From positions 124,001 to 188,000 of the forward strand of contig MCGO01000040.1 in NCBI GenBank assembly GCA_002104985.1: DNA of 64,000 bases, written 5' to 3'. The position numbers and the translations under genes were made by a program. This stretch comes from Rhizoclosmatium globosum. Its lineage: Eukaryota > Chytridiomycota > Chytridiomycetes > Chytridiales > Chytriomycetaceae. A model generated the notes under the pieces. The model was given only the letters and a program-made list of their open reading frames with translations, had not been told where the DNA came from and made no database searches. Position 1 is the first letter of the stretch, and every line of letters starts with the position of its first letter. Of the stretch, positions 54,757 through 64,000 are shown one piece after another.

Positions 54757-57700
54757 TTAGTAAAACTTTGGAATACCATTCTCCAAAGAAACTGGCATCT
54801 TCAGCTCTCCACCCAAAAGCGCTTCACTGACAAACATCTTGTCCTCGAAGGCGTGTTGCTTCTTGAGACCAGTACTTGGGGCAGCACTGATGTCACGTCC
54901 AGCATATCGGATGTAAGGGCTTCCACGGACACTCTTCTTTCCATCGTAGTGGTTGTCAAGACCACCTGGGGTGAATCGGCGATCGTATGATTCAATAGCA
55001 GCGCGACCAGCATCGCTCTTGAACCAGTTGGTTGCCTTCAATGCAGTTTCCAGACGGGGCTGGACGAAGGACCAGGCTCCAGAGTTCATGGCTTCTTCTT
55101 GGCAGTAGACGACTTCCTCGAGTTTTCCACCGTTGGCACCGTAGAAGTCAATGACTTCCTTGGCCTCCCAGAAGGGGAAGGGGTTCAGCTGCTCCAATCT
55201 CACAATGGCAATGTCACGGAGGTTGTTGAGGGCACGGGCACGGGAGAGGACGTAGTAAACCTGTCCAGAACAGAAAATGACAGTCTTGATCTGGTTTGGT
55301 GGCAAGAGGGTGAATTCTGGTTGGGAGGCGGCAATCTTTTTCAGGGATTCTGGAATAGTAACGCCAGCTGGGATTACAGGTGGGTTGGCTGGGTCAGCAA
55401 TAGCAGAGTATGGAAGACGTGGCTCGGCGTTGTTTCCAGACCAGACGGCAGAGTTTTCTGGTACTGGGTTGAAGTTGGCCAATGGGTTGGGGTGAAGGAC
55501 TTCTGGGATGAGTCTTTGGAAACGAGTTCCTGGTCCCATCTCAGCGATGGTAGACTTGGCCAATGGGTGACGCAAGAGAGCCTTTGATGTGAAGACAATC
55601 AACTAAAGAAAGGACGGTCAATACATATTTTTCAGAACAGTATTAAATGGTTAAACTCAACTGGCTTACGGAACTCACGCATAACCTGTCTTCTCAAAGC
55701 GTGGAAGTAGTTACTTGGAACAGTTGGGTAGATAACCTGCATGTTGCATTCCTGGTGCTGTCTAGCGTAGGATCCCTTACCAACACCAAACTCTGGCATA
55801 GTGAATGGATCCTGGTCACAGAGCTGCAAGTAACGCTCCATTCTAGCGGAAGAGTGCTCTGGACCCTGACCATCGTAACCGTGAGGAAGGAGCATAGTCA
55901 AACCAGTACGCTGAATGAAAAAAACAACATAAGTTCCCCAACTTCTTTGTCTAAATGCAAACAAACCTGAAGCCACTTCTGCTCTCCAGAAGAAATGAAC
56001 TGATCAATAATACACTGAGCATTGTTCGCAAAGTCTCCGAACTGAGCCTCCCACATAACCAACTGGTTGGGGTTCACCATCGAGTAACCCAACTCGAATC
56101 CGAGACATCCAAATTCAGTCAAAGATGAGTTACAGACAGTCAATTGTTGCTGGCTGGCAACAACGCTTCCAGCGCCAACGAGGTGGTTCAATGGTACGTA
56201 ACGCTCCTCGGTCTTTTGGTCGTTCAAAAGAGCGTGACGGTGCGAGAAGGTACCACGCTCAACATCCTGTCCAGAGAGACGGACGTGCATACCCTCAGCG
56301 AGGATAGATCCAAAGGACATGGACTCGGCAGTAGCCCAATCAATGTCGTCTCCCTCAGTGACAGTCTTCTCACGGAGCTTGAGAATTCTGGTAAGGTTGG
56401 GGTGGACAGTGAAGTTGGATGGGTAGCTGGATCCAGCAACACCAATGTGCTGGAGGAGATCAAAGGGAACACCAGTAGACTGGGATGGGACTCCCTCAGC
56501 AGCAAGCTCCTTTGGAGCCTTCATGTTAGTCCAGTTGGAGGAAACCCACTCCTTTGGAGTTGGCTTGTAGGTCTTGGAGTCGGTGTAGTTCTTCTCCAAG
56601 ATGCCCCACACCTTGTCCTTCATCTGCTTGACTTCAGCCTCAGAGACGGTTCCTTCACCGAGCAACTGGGCAATGTACTTTTCAGCAACTGGAGTCATGG
56701 TCTTGATCTTCTCATACATCTTTGGCTGAGTGAATCCTGGCTGGTCGACTTCGTTGTGTCCGTGTTTACGGTAGCACACAATGTCAACGACAACATCCTT
56801 CTTGTACTTGGCTCTCCATTCGGAAGCGAGTTGCATACAGTAGATAACAGCCTCAACATCGTCTCCGTTTACGTGCAAAATAGGGGCAGAGACGGTCTTG
56901 GCGACGTCAGAACAGTAAGGAGTGGAACGAGAGAAACGTGGGTCAGTAGTGAAACCAATTTGGTTGTTGACAACAATGTGGATGGTTCCTCCAGTGGTGT
57001 AGGATGGCAAGTCAGCCAAACCGATAGCTTCGTAAACGACTCCTTGACCGGCAAAGGCGGCGTCTCCATGAAGGAGGACTCCGAGAGCCTTGGCACGCTC
57101 CTTGGTGTCGTTTTGGTAGTACTGAATAGCGTGGACCTTTCCTTGAACGACTGGGTTGACAGCCTCCAAGTGAGATGGGTTGGCAGCAAGAGAAAGGTTG
57201 ACGATAGCTCCAGATGGAGTTGGTCTAGCGTAATTCATACCCAAGTGGTACTTCACATCTCCAGATCCTTCGACAGAATCATCACGGGATCCAGCAAATT
57301 CAGCGAAGATGGATTCGTTTGGCTTTCTGACGACGTTGGACAAGACGTTCAAACGACCTCTGTGTGGCATTCCCATGACAACAGAGTTGACACCAAGTTC
57401 AACGGATCGGTCAACCTATTTCGTATATTAGCTCTTTATCGACTGAAGATTGCATTTCTTCGTTCTTTGGTAATTTGACGGCTCAAAATCTTTGCAGATA
57501 ACTTCAATCCACCCTATAACAACTCCAAACACACTTCGATTGGCTAGAACATAATCGACCACGATGATAGGTCTAGCTTCCAGTATTCAACTCCTTCAAA
57601 ACAACGAGAACACTGTGGCTTAATCGAAACTCCTTCCCTGGTTTCTAATCTAATTCAAGGAAACACTCACCAAGGCCTTCATACCAGGAATCAAAGATTC

Positions 57701-58768
57701 ACAACCCTCAAGACCGAAACGCTTCTCAGAGGGGTACTTTGTAGCAACGAAGCGTTCAAAGGAATCAGACCAAATCAAACGGTCAAGAATGACGAGCTTC
57801 TCATCCTTTGTGTAGGCGTAACGAATAGGAACTTCAAACTTTTGACGGAGCCAGTCGCAGGCGGCACGGTCGTTGATGTGTCCGTATTCGATACCAATAG
57901 AGGAGGCATATGTCTTTTTGAGGCGGTCAACAATTTCGCGGAGAGTGAGGGCATCCTTCTGCTCGGAGGCAATGAAGCCAGGCAAGATTCCCTGACCTGT
58001 GCGGCGGAGTGACAAAGGTTAGACACAAGAACGTGCTGAGTAAAGTGTGGGAGTGGTCATTTTTCGTTTTCGTTGAAGGAAATGGTCATTTGTCATTGTG
58101 TTGCACCGGCCATTGAGAGAGACACAATTGGAGGTCTGTTGATGGGAGGGAAAAGGAGGGATGATTGGAGAGGAAGAGAGAGACAAGGTCAAAGGAAACA
58201 GGAGGTGGGGATCGGGCCGGGCCGGAGAAGGAGAGGGAGACAACGCACCCAAGTAGAACTTTCTGTTGAGATCGGCATCAGTAAAACCGTAGTGTTTTGG
58301 GTCGAGTTCCGGGGCCTCCGAAGCGTCGCGCGGAGCAATACCGAGCGGGTCGAGGTCAGCGAGTTGGTGGCCTCTGATTTGGAAGGCGCGGACGAGCAAC
58401 TGGACCTTCATGTGGTCGAGGATCTCGCCAGGGGGAATCTTTGCATCGGCGGCGGTGTCGACAAAGGCGGCGGGCGAGGCGACAAGCGGAACCGAGCCAG
58501 TGGGTGCACCCGCGCCAGGAACACTGAACGGCGACACGAACGCGGGCACCTTTCCAGCGGCAACGTTCGCAAAGTAGGCGCGCCACGATGCGTGAACACT
58601 CGATGGGTCGCGTGTCCACTCCTCGTGCATCTGCTCAATGTACGATGCCGATGTCCCGTTCAAGAACGACTGGTCGCGGACAACGCTCGTTGTTCGCAGG
58701 CCTCGAACGGCAAATGTGCGCTGGGCGGCCGCTGTTGTGCGCAGCGAGGTGCGGAGGAGCTTCTCCAT
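54757..58768 (-). CDS. KGD1: 2-oxoglutarate dehydrogenase E1, mitochondrial
   Basis: Five exons (58249-58768, 57671-57996, 55967-57415, 55662-55910, 54757-55602) total 1,129 residues. The thiamine-diphosphate enzyme decarboxylates 2-oxoglutarate in the TCA cycle. The start at 58768 opens a presequence ([20 protein letters not shown]). Signatures: [141 protein letters not shown] and the C-terminal [15 protein letters not shown]. Introns 1 and 2 are 252 and 255 nt, about five times the local norm, and introns 3 and 4 are 56 and 59 nt. The fourth donor is the weak GTTGAG. Confidence 0.96.
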
Positions 58769-58923
58769 TTTGGTGGTTGGTGGTGGTTGGTGGTTGGTTG
58801 CTTTTTGGCAGAGATGCCTTTGCCTTTTTCCGACTTGCCACGCCCCAACAAAGAGATAACAAATGATGAGGTTTATTATTATACAATTGATACTGATAAT
58901 ATATACAGATACTATCCAGATAA

Positions 58924-59397
58924 TTAACATGCCAACATTTCCAACAACTCCCGGTATGTCCATCCATCCTTGTCTTTCACTCCTTCATTCGCTCCACTTT
59001 CCAGCAAAAGATTGGCAATTTCCTTGTTTCCATTCAATGCGGCGTAATGCAATGCTGTCCATCCATTCTCATCTTGAATGGAAACTTGGGCACCGCGTCG
59101 AATCAGTTCACGTACAACGGCAACTTGGGAATGTTGGGTTGCGTGATGCAATCCAGTCCGTCCAGACTCGTCTTGAGAATCAACGCGTGCACCTTGGTTC
59201 AACAGGTCGCGGACAAACTGGGCGTCTCCAGACATGCACGCGTCAAAGAGCTGTGCTGTGATGGAATCTTTTGCCGCTACAGAAGAAGGACGGTAAAAGA
59301 GAGCTTTGGATTCTCTTTCAATGTCTTGAGCCAACAAAGAAGGGACCACGGAGTTGACTGAGAATGAGGGCGATACAGCTTGGATAAGATCGGGCAT
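58924..59397 (-). CDS. Ankyrin-repeat protein, short form
   Basis: 157 residues, one exon. After a 45-residue polar leader come three to four ankyrin repeats: QLFDACMSGDAQFVRDLLNQ, GRTGLHHATQHSQVAVVREL, GWTALHYAALNGNKEIANLL, and a degenerate last one (GWTYRELLEML). It is homologous to the gene at 59855-60706, which has the same repeat order. The ATG at 59397 is the first in frame. Role unknown; a protein-binding adaptor is the family expectation. Confidence 0.82.
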   Translation of the reverse strand: MPDLIQAVSPSFSVNSVVPSLLAQDIERESKALFYRPSSVAAKDSITAQLFDACMSGDAQFVRDLLNQGARVDSQDESGRTGLHHATQHSQVAVVRELIRRGAQVSIQDENGWTALHYAALNGNKEIANLLLESGANEGVKDKDGWTYRELLEMLAC

Positions 59398-59854
59398 TTC
59401 TTGTTGAACGTACTTGCGTGTAAAGTTTCTTTGATGATAGAATTGGGATGAAGAGGTTTCTGGTTGGTCAAGCTTTTATGAGATGACTGTGGTTGAGGGA
59501 GACTTTTTGATCACTATGAATTCCTCTTCAGTTGCTTTGCGATTGGAGCCACCGAGTTGAATGGAACTCATGGGTACACTCATGGACCTTGCTTTGCGTC
59601 TTTGTTGTTATTTCTTTGTGTGCGATCGAAATTATGACTTTAAGTGCCTCCCACCTTCTCTCAACTTGACTTCACGATGGCAGATACGAGACTCTGTAAA
59701 TTATCTGAAAGGGTAGCAACATCCAATTTTCTGGCAGATAGGTTGGTTTCGTTCCAAATTGGCATCAAGAGTCAAGGACAGAAGAGGTCTATTCTATAAC
59801 TATGGATATACATGAACTACTAGATGATGTACAGAAAAATCAACAGCTGCTAAA
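59398..59854. other. Spacer between the two ankyrin genes
   Basis: About 460 bp. It should contain the short-form promoter and the long-form 3' end. Nothing else is recognised. Confidence 0.5.
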
Positions 59855-60706
59855 TCAATACACCGCTGTCAAGACATTAACAAGCCCCATGTACCCATTC
59901 TTAGCCGCCAAATGAATCGGATTCCAATCCTCATCATCACAACTATACGGATTCGCCCCCTTCTCCAACAACATCCTCGCAACCTCCACATTCCCATTCA
60001 ACCCACAAAAATGCAATGGCGTCCACGCACTCTCATCCTGCGCATTCACATCCGCCCCATTCGCAACAAGAATCCTCACAACCTCCACCTGCGAAGACCG
60101 CACCGCGTGCATCAACGCCGTCCGATCATATTCATCCGCCTTATTCAACAACACACAATTCTCATCATGACTCAACCACGACTCGATAAACGCCGTATTC
60201 CCTTTAATACACGCATCGTGCAGATCGAGGACTGTCTGTGGGACTGGAGACGGGGCTTTTGGGAAGGGCGGGGGAGGTGGGGTGATTGATTTTGGGAGGG
60301 CGAGGGTTGCTGCGAATTCGATGGGCATGTCGACTGAGTCGCGTGGGTCGTTGACGGCTGTGAGTGTTGGTGATGATATTTCGCCGAAGCTGTCGGCGGG
60401 GGAGGATGGATCTAGAGGGGAGGCATGTGTTAGAGTGGGTGATGGAAGGATCCCCACATGTGTGTTGGGGTAGATACCTTGTGGAATGGAAATAGAGCCG
60501 CGGGATGATGCATAGCGCTTGATCTTGCTGGCGAGGAGGGAGAAGCGGGAGGTTAGAGTGGGGCTGGATGTTGCTGCTCTGTTGGCGAGAGTCTCTTCGC
60601 TGGTGCTCCGTTCAGGAGTGGACTCGAGGCTGATGACGGATCCGCGTGGGTTTGTTGCGATCGTCTTTGGACGCAAGAGAGTGCTCAACAAGGATCCTTT
60701 GGCCAT
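59855..60706 (-). CDS. Ankyrin-repeat protein, long form
   Basis: Up to 283 residues. The N-terminal 165 residues are Ser/Thr/Pro-rich with a poly-Pro run (TPPPPPFPKAPSP). The C-terminal 110 carry four ankyrin repeats: DLHDACIKGNTAFIESWL, DRTALMHAVRSSQVEVVRIL, AWTPLHFCGLNGNVEVARML, and DWNPIHLAAKNGYMGLVNVL. A 66-nt segment at 60412-60477 has intron ends (G|GTATCT...CTCTAACA...CTCTAG) and no stop, so the true protein may lack 22 residues. It is a diverged tandem duplicate of the short form at 58924-59397. Confidence 0.8.
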   Translation of the reverse strand: MAKGSLLSTLLRPKTIATNPRGSVISLESTPERSTSEETLANRAATSSPTLTSRFSLLASKIKRYASSRGSISIPQGIYPNTHVGILPSPTLTHASPLDPSSPADSFGEISSPTLTAVNDPRDSVDMPIEFAATLALPKSITPPPPPFPKAPSPVPQTVLDLHDACIKGNTAFIESWLSHDENCVLLNKADEYDRTALMHAVRSSQVEVVRILVANGADVNAQDESAWTPLHFCGLNGNVEVARMLLEKGANPYSCDDEDWNPIHLAAKNGYMGLVNVLTAVY

Positions 60707-61053
60707 TCTGCCTTATCGCGTAAATTAAGGGGAGGGATTTGAGGGAGAAAAATTCAGGGAAAGTGGGCTTGCAGTCCAACGAACAACACGTGAAAAGGCA
60801 GGAAAGCTGCAAAGCATTTTGAATGCAAATAATGAAGAAGAGTTTTATGACCAACTTTCCCCTTTCGAGTATGGCTAATATGAACTAGGACTCACTGCTC
60901 AAGTCAGTGGCAGTTGAATTACGAAATGCTTCACTTGCTAATTTCGGTTTTTGCACTTATCTTAATGCTCGGGATGTCATAATTTGTTTTCTCTCACTCT
61001 TTCACAGGGGGGTCAATTAATAATATCCTGCCAAAGCTCCCCACAAACTGAAA
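60707..61053. other. Divergent spacer, ankyrin / coiled-coil genes
   Basis: 347 bp between the ankyrin long-form start (minus) and the coiled-coil start (plus). No gene or clear promoter motif was recognised. Confidence 0.5.
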
Positions 61054-61930
61054 ATGAGCGCTTCCACCGAGGAGGATGAATTCAGCGATATCCACACCAG
61101 TGAATTGAAACGATTGATGGACGATAATGAACGTCTGAAAAAGGATGTCCGACGACTGAATGCGCAAGTTGACCACTTAGACTCAGTTCAAACAGAACTC
61201 TCCACCTCGCAGACTAAATTGGTAATCAAGACCGTAAGCCTGAACAATAAGTTAAAAGATGCCGAGGCCAGTGCCCAAACTCTGCAACAAAACCTTGAAT
61301 CGGCCCGAGCAAATATGGAGTCTCTCAATCAAGAACTGGGGTCAGTCACAACGACAAGGATCGGATGGCACAAGAAGTAAATCAACTCACCTTAACGTTG
61401 AACGATTCGGAAAAGGCAAGGACGGCAATAGAGCTAGAAGTCGACGATAACAAGAAACAAATTGATGAGTTGACCAAACGTACTGAAGGACTCAAGCACG
61501 AACTGGACGATTCCCGCAAGAAGATTAAAACGTTTAAACAGGATTGTAATGCACTAACCGAGGATAACGAACGTCTAAACGCAGAAGTGGTTCGTTTGAA
61601 CACAGAGAACACCAAACTGTCCACTTCAAATGCAGTAGACAAGGCCGAACTACAGGAACTCACAAAAAAGTTGAAGAGGCAGTAAATGAGAGGCAAAAGA
61701 AACAAGACGAAGTAAATTCGTTGACTAGAGAAATTGAGAAGGTTCGCGGGGAAAAGAAGGAGCTCGAAAGGCGAAATGAGGAGAAAATGAAGAATAGGGC
61801 AGAAATCAAAAGTTCTGTGTTGGAAGCTATGGAAAAACTGCGCAGTGCAATATCTTTATGTTCAAGCAACGATGGAGGAATGGTTTCGGGAAAAAGGAAT
61901 ATACAAACGCCGTCTCATTCGAATTCTTGA
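61054..61930 (+). pseudogene. Coiled-coil protein gene with two frameshifts
   Basis: Starting at ATG 61054 the sequence encodes a nearly continuous coiled coil of about 290 residues, but only if two frame changes are allowed. The first segment (SELKRLMDDNERLKKDVRRL) runs to about 61340, where the frame must shift near GGGGTCAGTC to continue DRMAQEVNQLTLTLNDSEKA. The second break is in the A6 run 61664-61669, after which VEEAVNERQKKQDEVNSLTR continues to a stop at 61928. Heptad-like charge patterning crosses both breaks, showing a formerly single frame. Neither site offers intron signals. Decay, assembly indels at short runs, or programmed frameshifting are the options; decay is the simplest. 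The broad resemblance to myosin-tail or kinetochore coiled coils is not diagnostic. Confidence 0.6.
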
Positions 61931-62039
61931 ACAATCACACCAGTCACGACAAGTACGTGTATTAAGTATCATGAGTGTTTAAAACCTGAATGTTTGTTGA
62001 CTAGACCGTTCTTTTCGTTCTTCCTCAGTCGAGGTTATT

Positions 62040-62716
62040 ATGGACGATATAGATCAGTGTCGACCTGGCGGCAAATGTCTAGTTTGTGGGAATGTTGGTA
62101 ACTTGGTGGAGTGTGAGGGTACAAACTGCAAATTGGATGTACACATAGGTAGGTCTTTAATTCCTGTCATCCAAAGTTAGCTGAGAATAATATCAGATTG
62201 TTATAAGCCGAATTTCGTTCTGCCGGATGGGTCTTGGTATTGTGACAGGTGTGCTGTTGGCAAGAACTTGGACGAGGTTGATATGGTCTGCTGTTCTGCT
62301 GGAAATGACTACGCTATCAGATTGGCAGCAACAAGTGATAATGCAGACGACACCCAATTCGTTCATGCAAATTGCGCCAAATGGAATAGTAAGACTGAGT
62401 TTCAAAAAGGGTATTTCTCTTATTAGCATGGTATTTCTTAGTAACCTCTCTGTTTAGAAGTGAGGCCATTGATGTATCTCTTGCACTTCTTGAAACGTCT
62501 GGAACGTGTTCGCACTGCAATCTCGGATCAGGGATGCTTGTCTACTGTAATAAGGTTAACAACTGCAGCAGAAAAATTCATGTCTCCTGTGCTTTGAAGA
62601 ATGTTTCCGCACCATGGCAGGTCAAACGACTGGGTTGCCGGGAACATCGGAATCCGGGAAAGCGAGTTGGAGGTAGTGGGAATCAAATTCCACACAATAA
62701 ACGGTCCAAAACGTAA
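62040..62716 (+). CDS. PHD finger plus extended PHD (ePHD) protein
   Basis: Three exons join in frame across two introns (about 62151-62195, GTAGGT...TATCAG; 62411-62458, GTATTT...GTTTAG) to about 190 residues. The first finger is C4HC3: CLVCGNVGNLVECEG, CKLDVHIDCYKP, and WYCDRC. The second is an extended PHD: CCSAGNDYAIR, FVHANCAKWN, CSHCNLGSGMLVYC, CSRKIHVSCAL, and LGCREH. The PHD-knuckle-ePHD tandem is the histone-reading module of BRPF, JADE and AF10-type chromatin proteins. Here it stands almost alone, lacking enhancer-of-polycomb or bromodomain parts. An acceptor-like CCTCAG lies ten bases before the ATG, so it could once have been joined to the coiled-coil gene upstream. The basic tail (KRVGGSGNQIPHNKRSK) looks nuclear. 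Confidence 0.8.
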
Positions 62717-62829
62717 GATCTTTGGTATGGGACTATTCCGACGACATTTACTGGAAGGAACGTGCGTTAATGTTTTGTTGTACTGTTTCTTTTCTTTCTT
62801 TTTTTCTTTGAGGTTGTTTTTTACACAAG

Positions 62830-64000
62830 ATGGAAGCCAACAACGACGCTATCCATTTGGATCGTACACTCCAACGCATCCGGAATCAAGTTGATTCTGG
62901 AGTTCCCGCACAAAGAAAGGTAAGGAATCTTCAACGACGTCGCGGGTTCCTTCGCTGACCAAGTCGCAGGCTGCCTTGCTCCTGGTTGCAATTGACGGCA
63001 CTGTCAAAGAGTCCAGCCCGGCATCAGACCAACCGCAACCACCTTTGGCTTACTTTGGAGCCCTGGTTAGTGAGCTGATTTAGATCTGGCGCGAGACTAA
63101 TGCTCTCTGCCTAGATCACTCTCCTTGAACAGCAACTCGTCAGCAACAATGGATCTGGCAAGAACGATGACGAAGACATGAACGATGAAGAAGATGAATC
63201 ATATGCTGACAGGGAAGAAATGGTCATTGCCATCATGCACCTCCTTGCTATTGTCTTCACAAAGTAAGACTGCGAACCTAATTAGAAACCTGTTGCTCAA
63301 ATATTGTACAGGATCAGCACTCAGATTCTCCGTCTCAAGTTTTCAACCGTGTCTCAAACTCTCCACCAAACCATCAAATCATTCGCCTCTTCCTCGGCAG
63401 TCACTCGCGATACATTGTCATGTTTGGAATGCGTTCTTCTTGCCATGGATCTCGCGACGTGGACTCAATCCACGACCGCTATGGTTGGTCGTCCCGCAGT
63501 ATTGAAGGGACTCACCACTTCAGTGTTGCAACTGACTCTCGATGAAAGACCAAAAGTTCGAAAGCGAGCGCAGGATGTTGTCAGAAAGGTCTTGAGTTTC
63601 CCTCCGACACCAGCTTTGGTTCACCCATTCATGATTGTTGTTGTCGAGCACTTCTGTGGCGTCTTGAGCAACGCAGCTGCTTCAGCTTTAGCTGCGGGTG
63701 CTGGAAGTAAGAAGGGAAAGAATGTTAAGCCTGTTGCTTCAGAGGGCGAAGGGGTCTTGCTTGACGTTTTGGTATTCTTGAAGGGATTGGGTCCATTGTT
63801 GGGAGGAAAGGTGGGAGGCGGTGACGACAAAGTCCGTGCTGCGGTCGGAATTCTTTGTAATTCAGTTTTGGAGATTGGTGAAGCTGCTGGTGGCAATATC
63901 GTGTTAAGTCAATGGATTTTCCAGGTGCGTTTTCACAACTATTCTTTGCTCATGAATCCTAACACCATGTCAGGTTCTTACAGCTGTTATGACTCCGCAA
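62830..64000 (+). CDS. RRP12: Ribosome biogenesis HEAT protein Rrp12, N-terminal part (3' end outside window)
   Basis: Five exons are seen (62830-62919, 62970-63065, 63115-63263, 63312-63924, 63975-64000+), open at the window edge. Rrp12 is a HEAT-repeat export factor for both ribosomal subunits. Matching features: the N-terminal helix DRTLQRIRNQVDSG, QRKAALLLVAIDGTVKESS, QTLHQTIKSFASSSAVTRDT, the conserved TLDERPKVRKRAQDVVRKVL followed by FPPTPALVHP, and a Lys/Gly linker (AAGAGSKKGKN). All junctions are GT-AG and keep phase. About 330 residues are present of an expected 1,200 or more. Confidence 0.9.

Noticed and set aside
56144..57478. A 444-codon plus-strand frame opposite the OGDH gene
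   Set aside because: It is antisense to strongly conserved OGDH coding sequence and exists because codon bias there avoids antisense stops. Its translation is Val/Ser-rich with no domain.
58073..58927. A 284-codon plus-strand frame opposite OGDH exon 1
   Set aside because: Overlaps the presequence exon and intron 1 of OGDH in antisense. Arg/Gly-rich composition from GC-rich codons, no motif.

Overview
The window is nuclear DNA from a fungus. It carries intron-dense genes on both strands with spacers often under 200 bp, and most introns are 41-66 nt long with GT-AG ends. Housekeeping genes are of fungal or opisthokont type: APC/C subunit Cdc16, Rad9 checkpoint clamp, septin, SmD3, polyubiquitin, Cdc123, 2-oxoglutarate dehydrogenase E1 and Rrp12. 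A UPF0643 gene, an Rrg7-like gene and a degenerate member of the large membrane family related to Dictyostelium tiny macrocysts (Tmc) proteins are also present. That mix suggests a zoosporic, chytrid-like fungus, but this is inference; no rRNA or other phylogenetic marker is in the window.

Layout. 0-8 kb: end of a neutral-sphingomyelinase-like gene, CDC16/APC6, a small membrane protein, peptidyl-tRNA hydrolase, an unrecognised gene and a RING-H2 membrane ligase. 8-13 kb: a decayed island with a lesion-bearing Tmc-like gene, a 1.07-kb Mutator-like element (9-bp target duplication, about 107-bp inverted repeats, a 40-G tract) and a SAP-domain pseudogene. 13-24 kb: a probable mitochondrial protein, mitochondrial enoyl reductase, septin, NECAP, two related HxxxDG acyltransferase-like genes, UPF0643 and a membrane acyltransferase. 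24-29 kb: RAD9 and a Gln-rich telobox-type Myb protein. 29.3-32 kb: gene-poor DNA with a 65-bp minisatellite. 32-37 kb: sulfotransferase, five-unit polyubiquitin, SmD3 and a tetraspan protein. 37.7-47 kb: a GT2-GT4 double glycosyltransferase and a predicted 1,571-residue protein ending in a GTPase-like domain. 47-64 kb: Rrg7-like nuclease, mitoribosomal uS10m, a four-helix membrane protein, CISD3-like Fe-S protein, sulfatase, CDC123, OGDH E1, two ankyrin proteins, a broken coiled-coil gene, a PHD/ePHD protein and the 5' part of RRP12.

Functional themes. Mitochondrial genes recur (enoyl reductase, OGDH E1, uS10m, Rrg7-like, probably CISD3-like), and the Rrg7-like and uS10m genes share a 100-bp divergent promoter. 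Several genes act in lipid or membrane biology. The most novel item is the large gene at 41,963-47,007: a long mostly helical region, a Gly/Ala-rich hydrophobic hairpin and a C-terminal G1-G3-G4 set whose P-loop codons are split by an intron. Gene models were built by eye from frame, splice consensus and family resemblance; no alignment or transcript was available.
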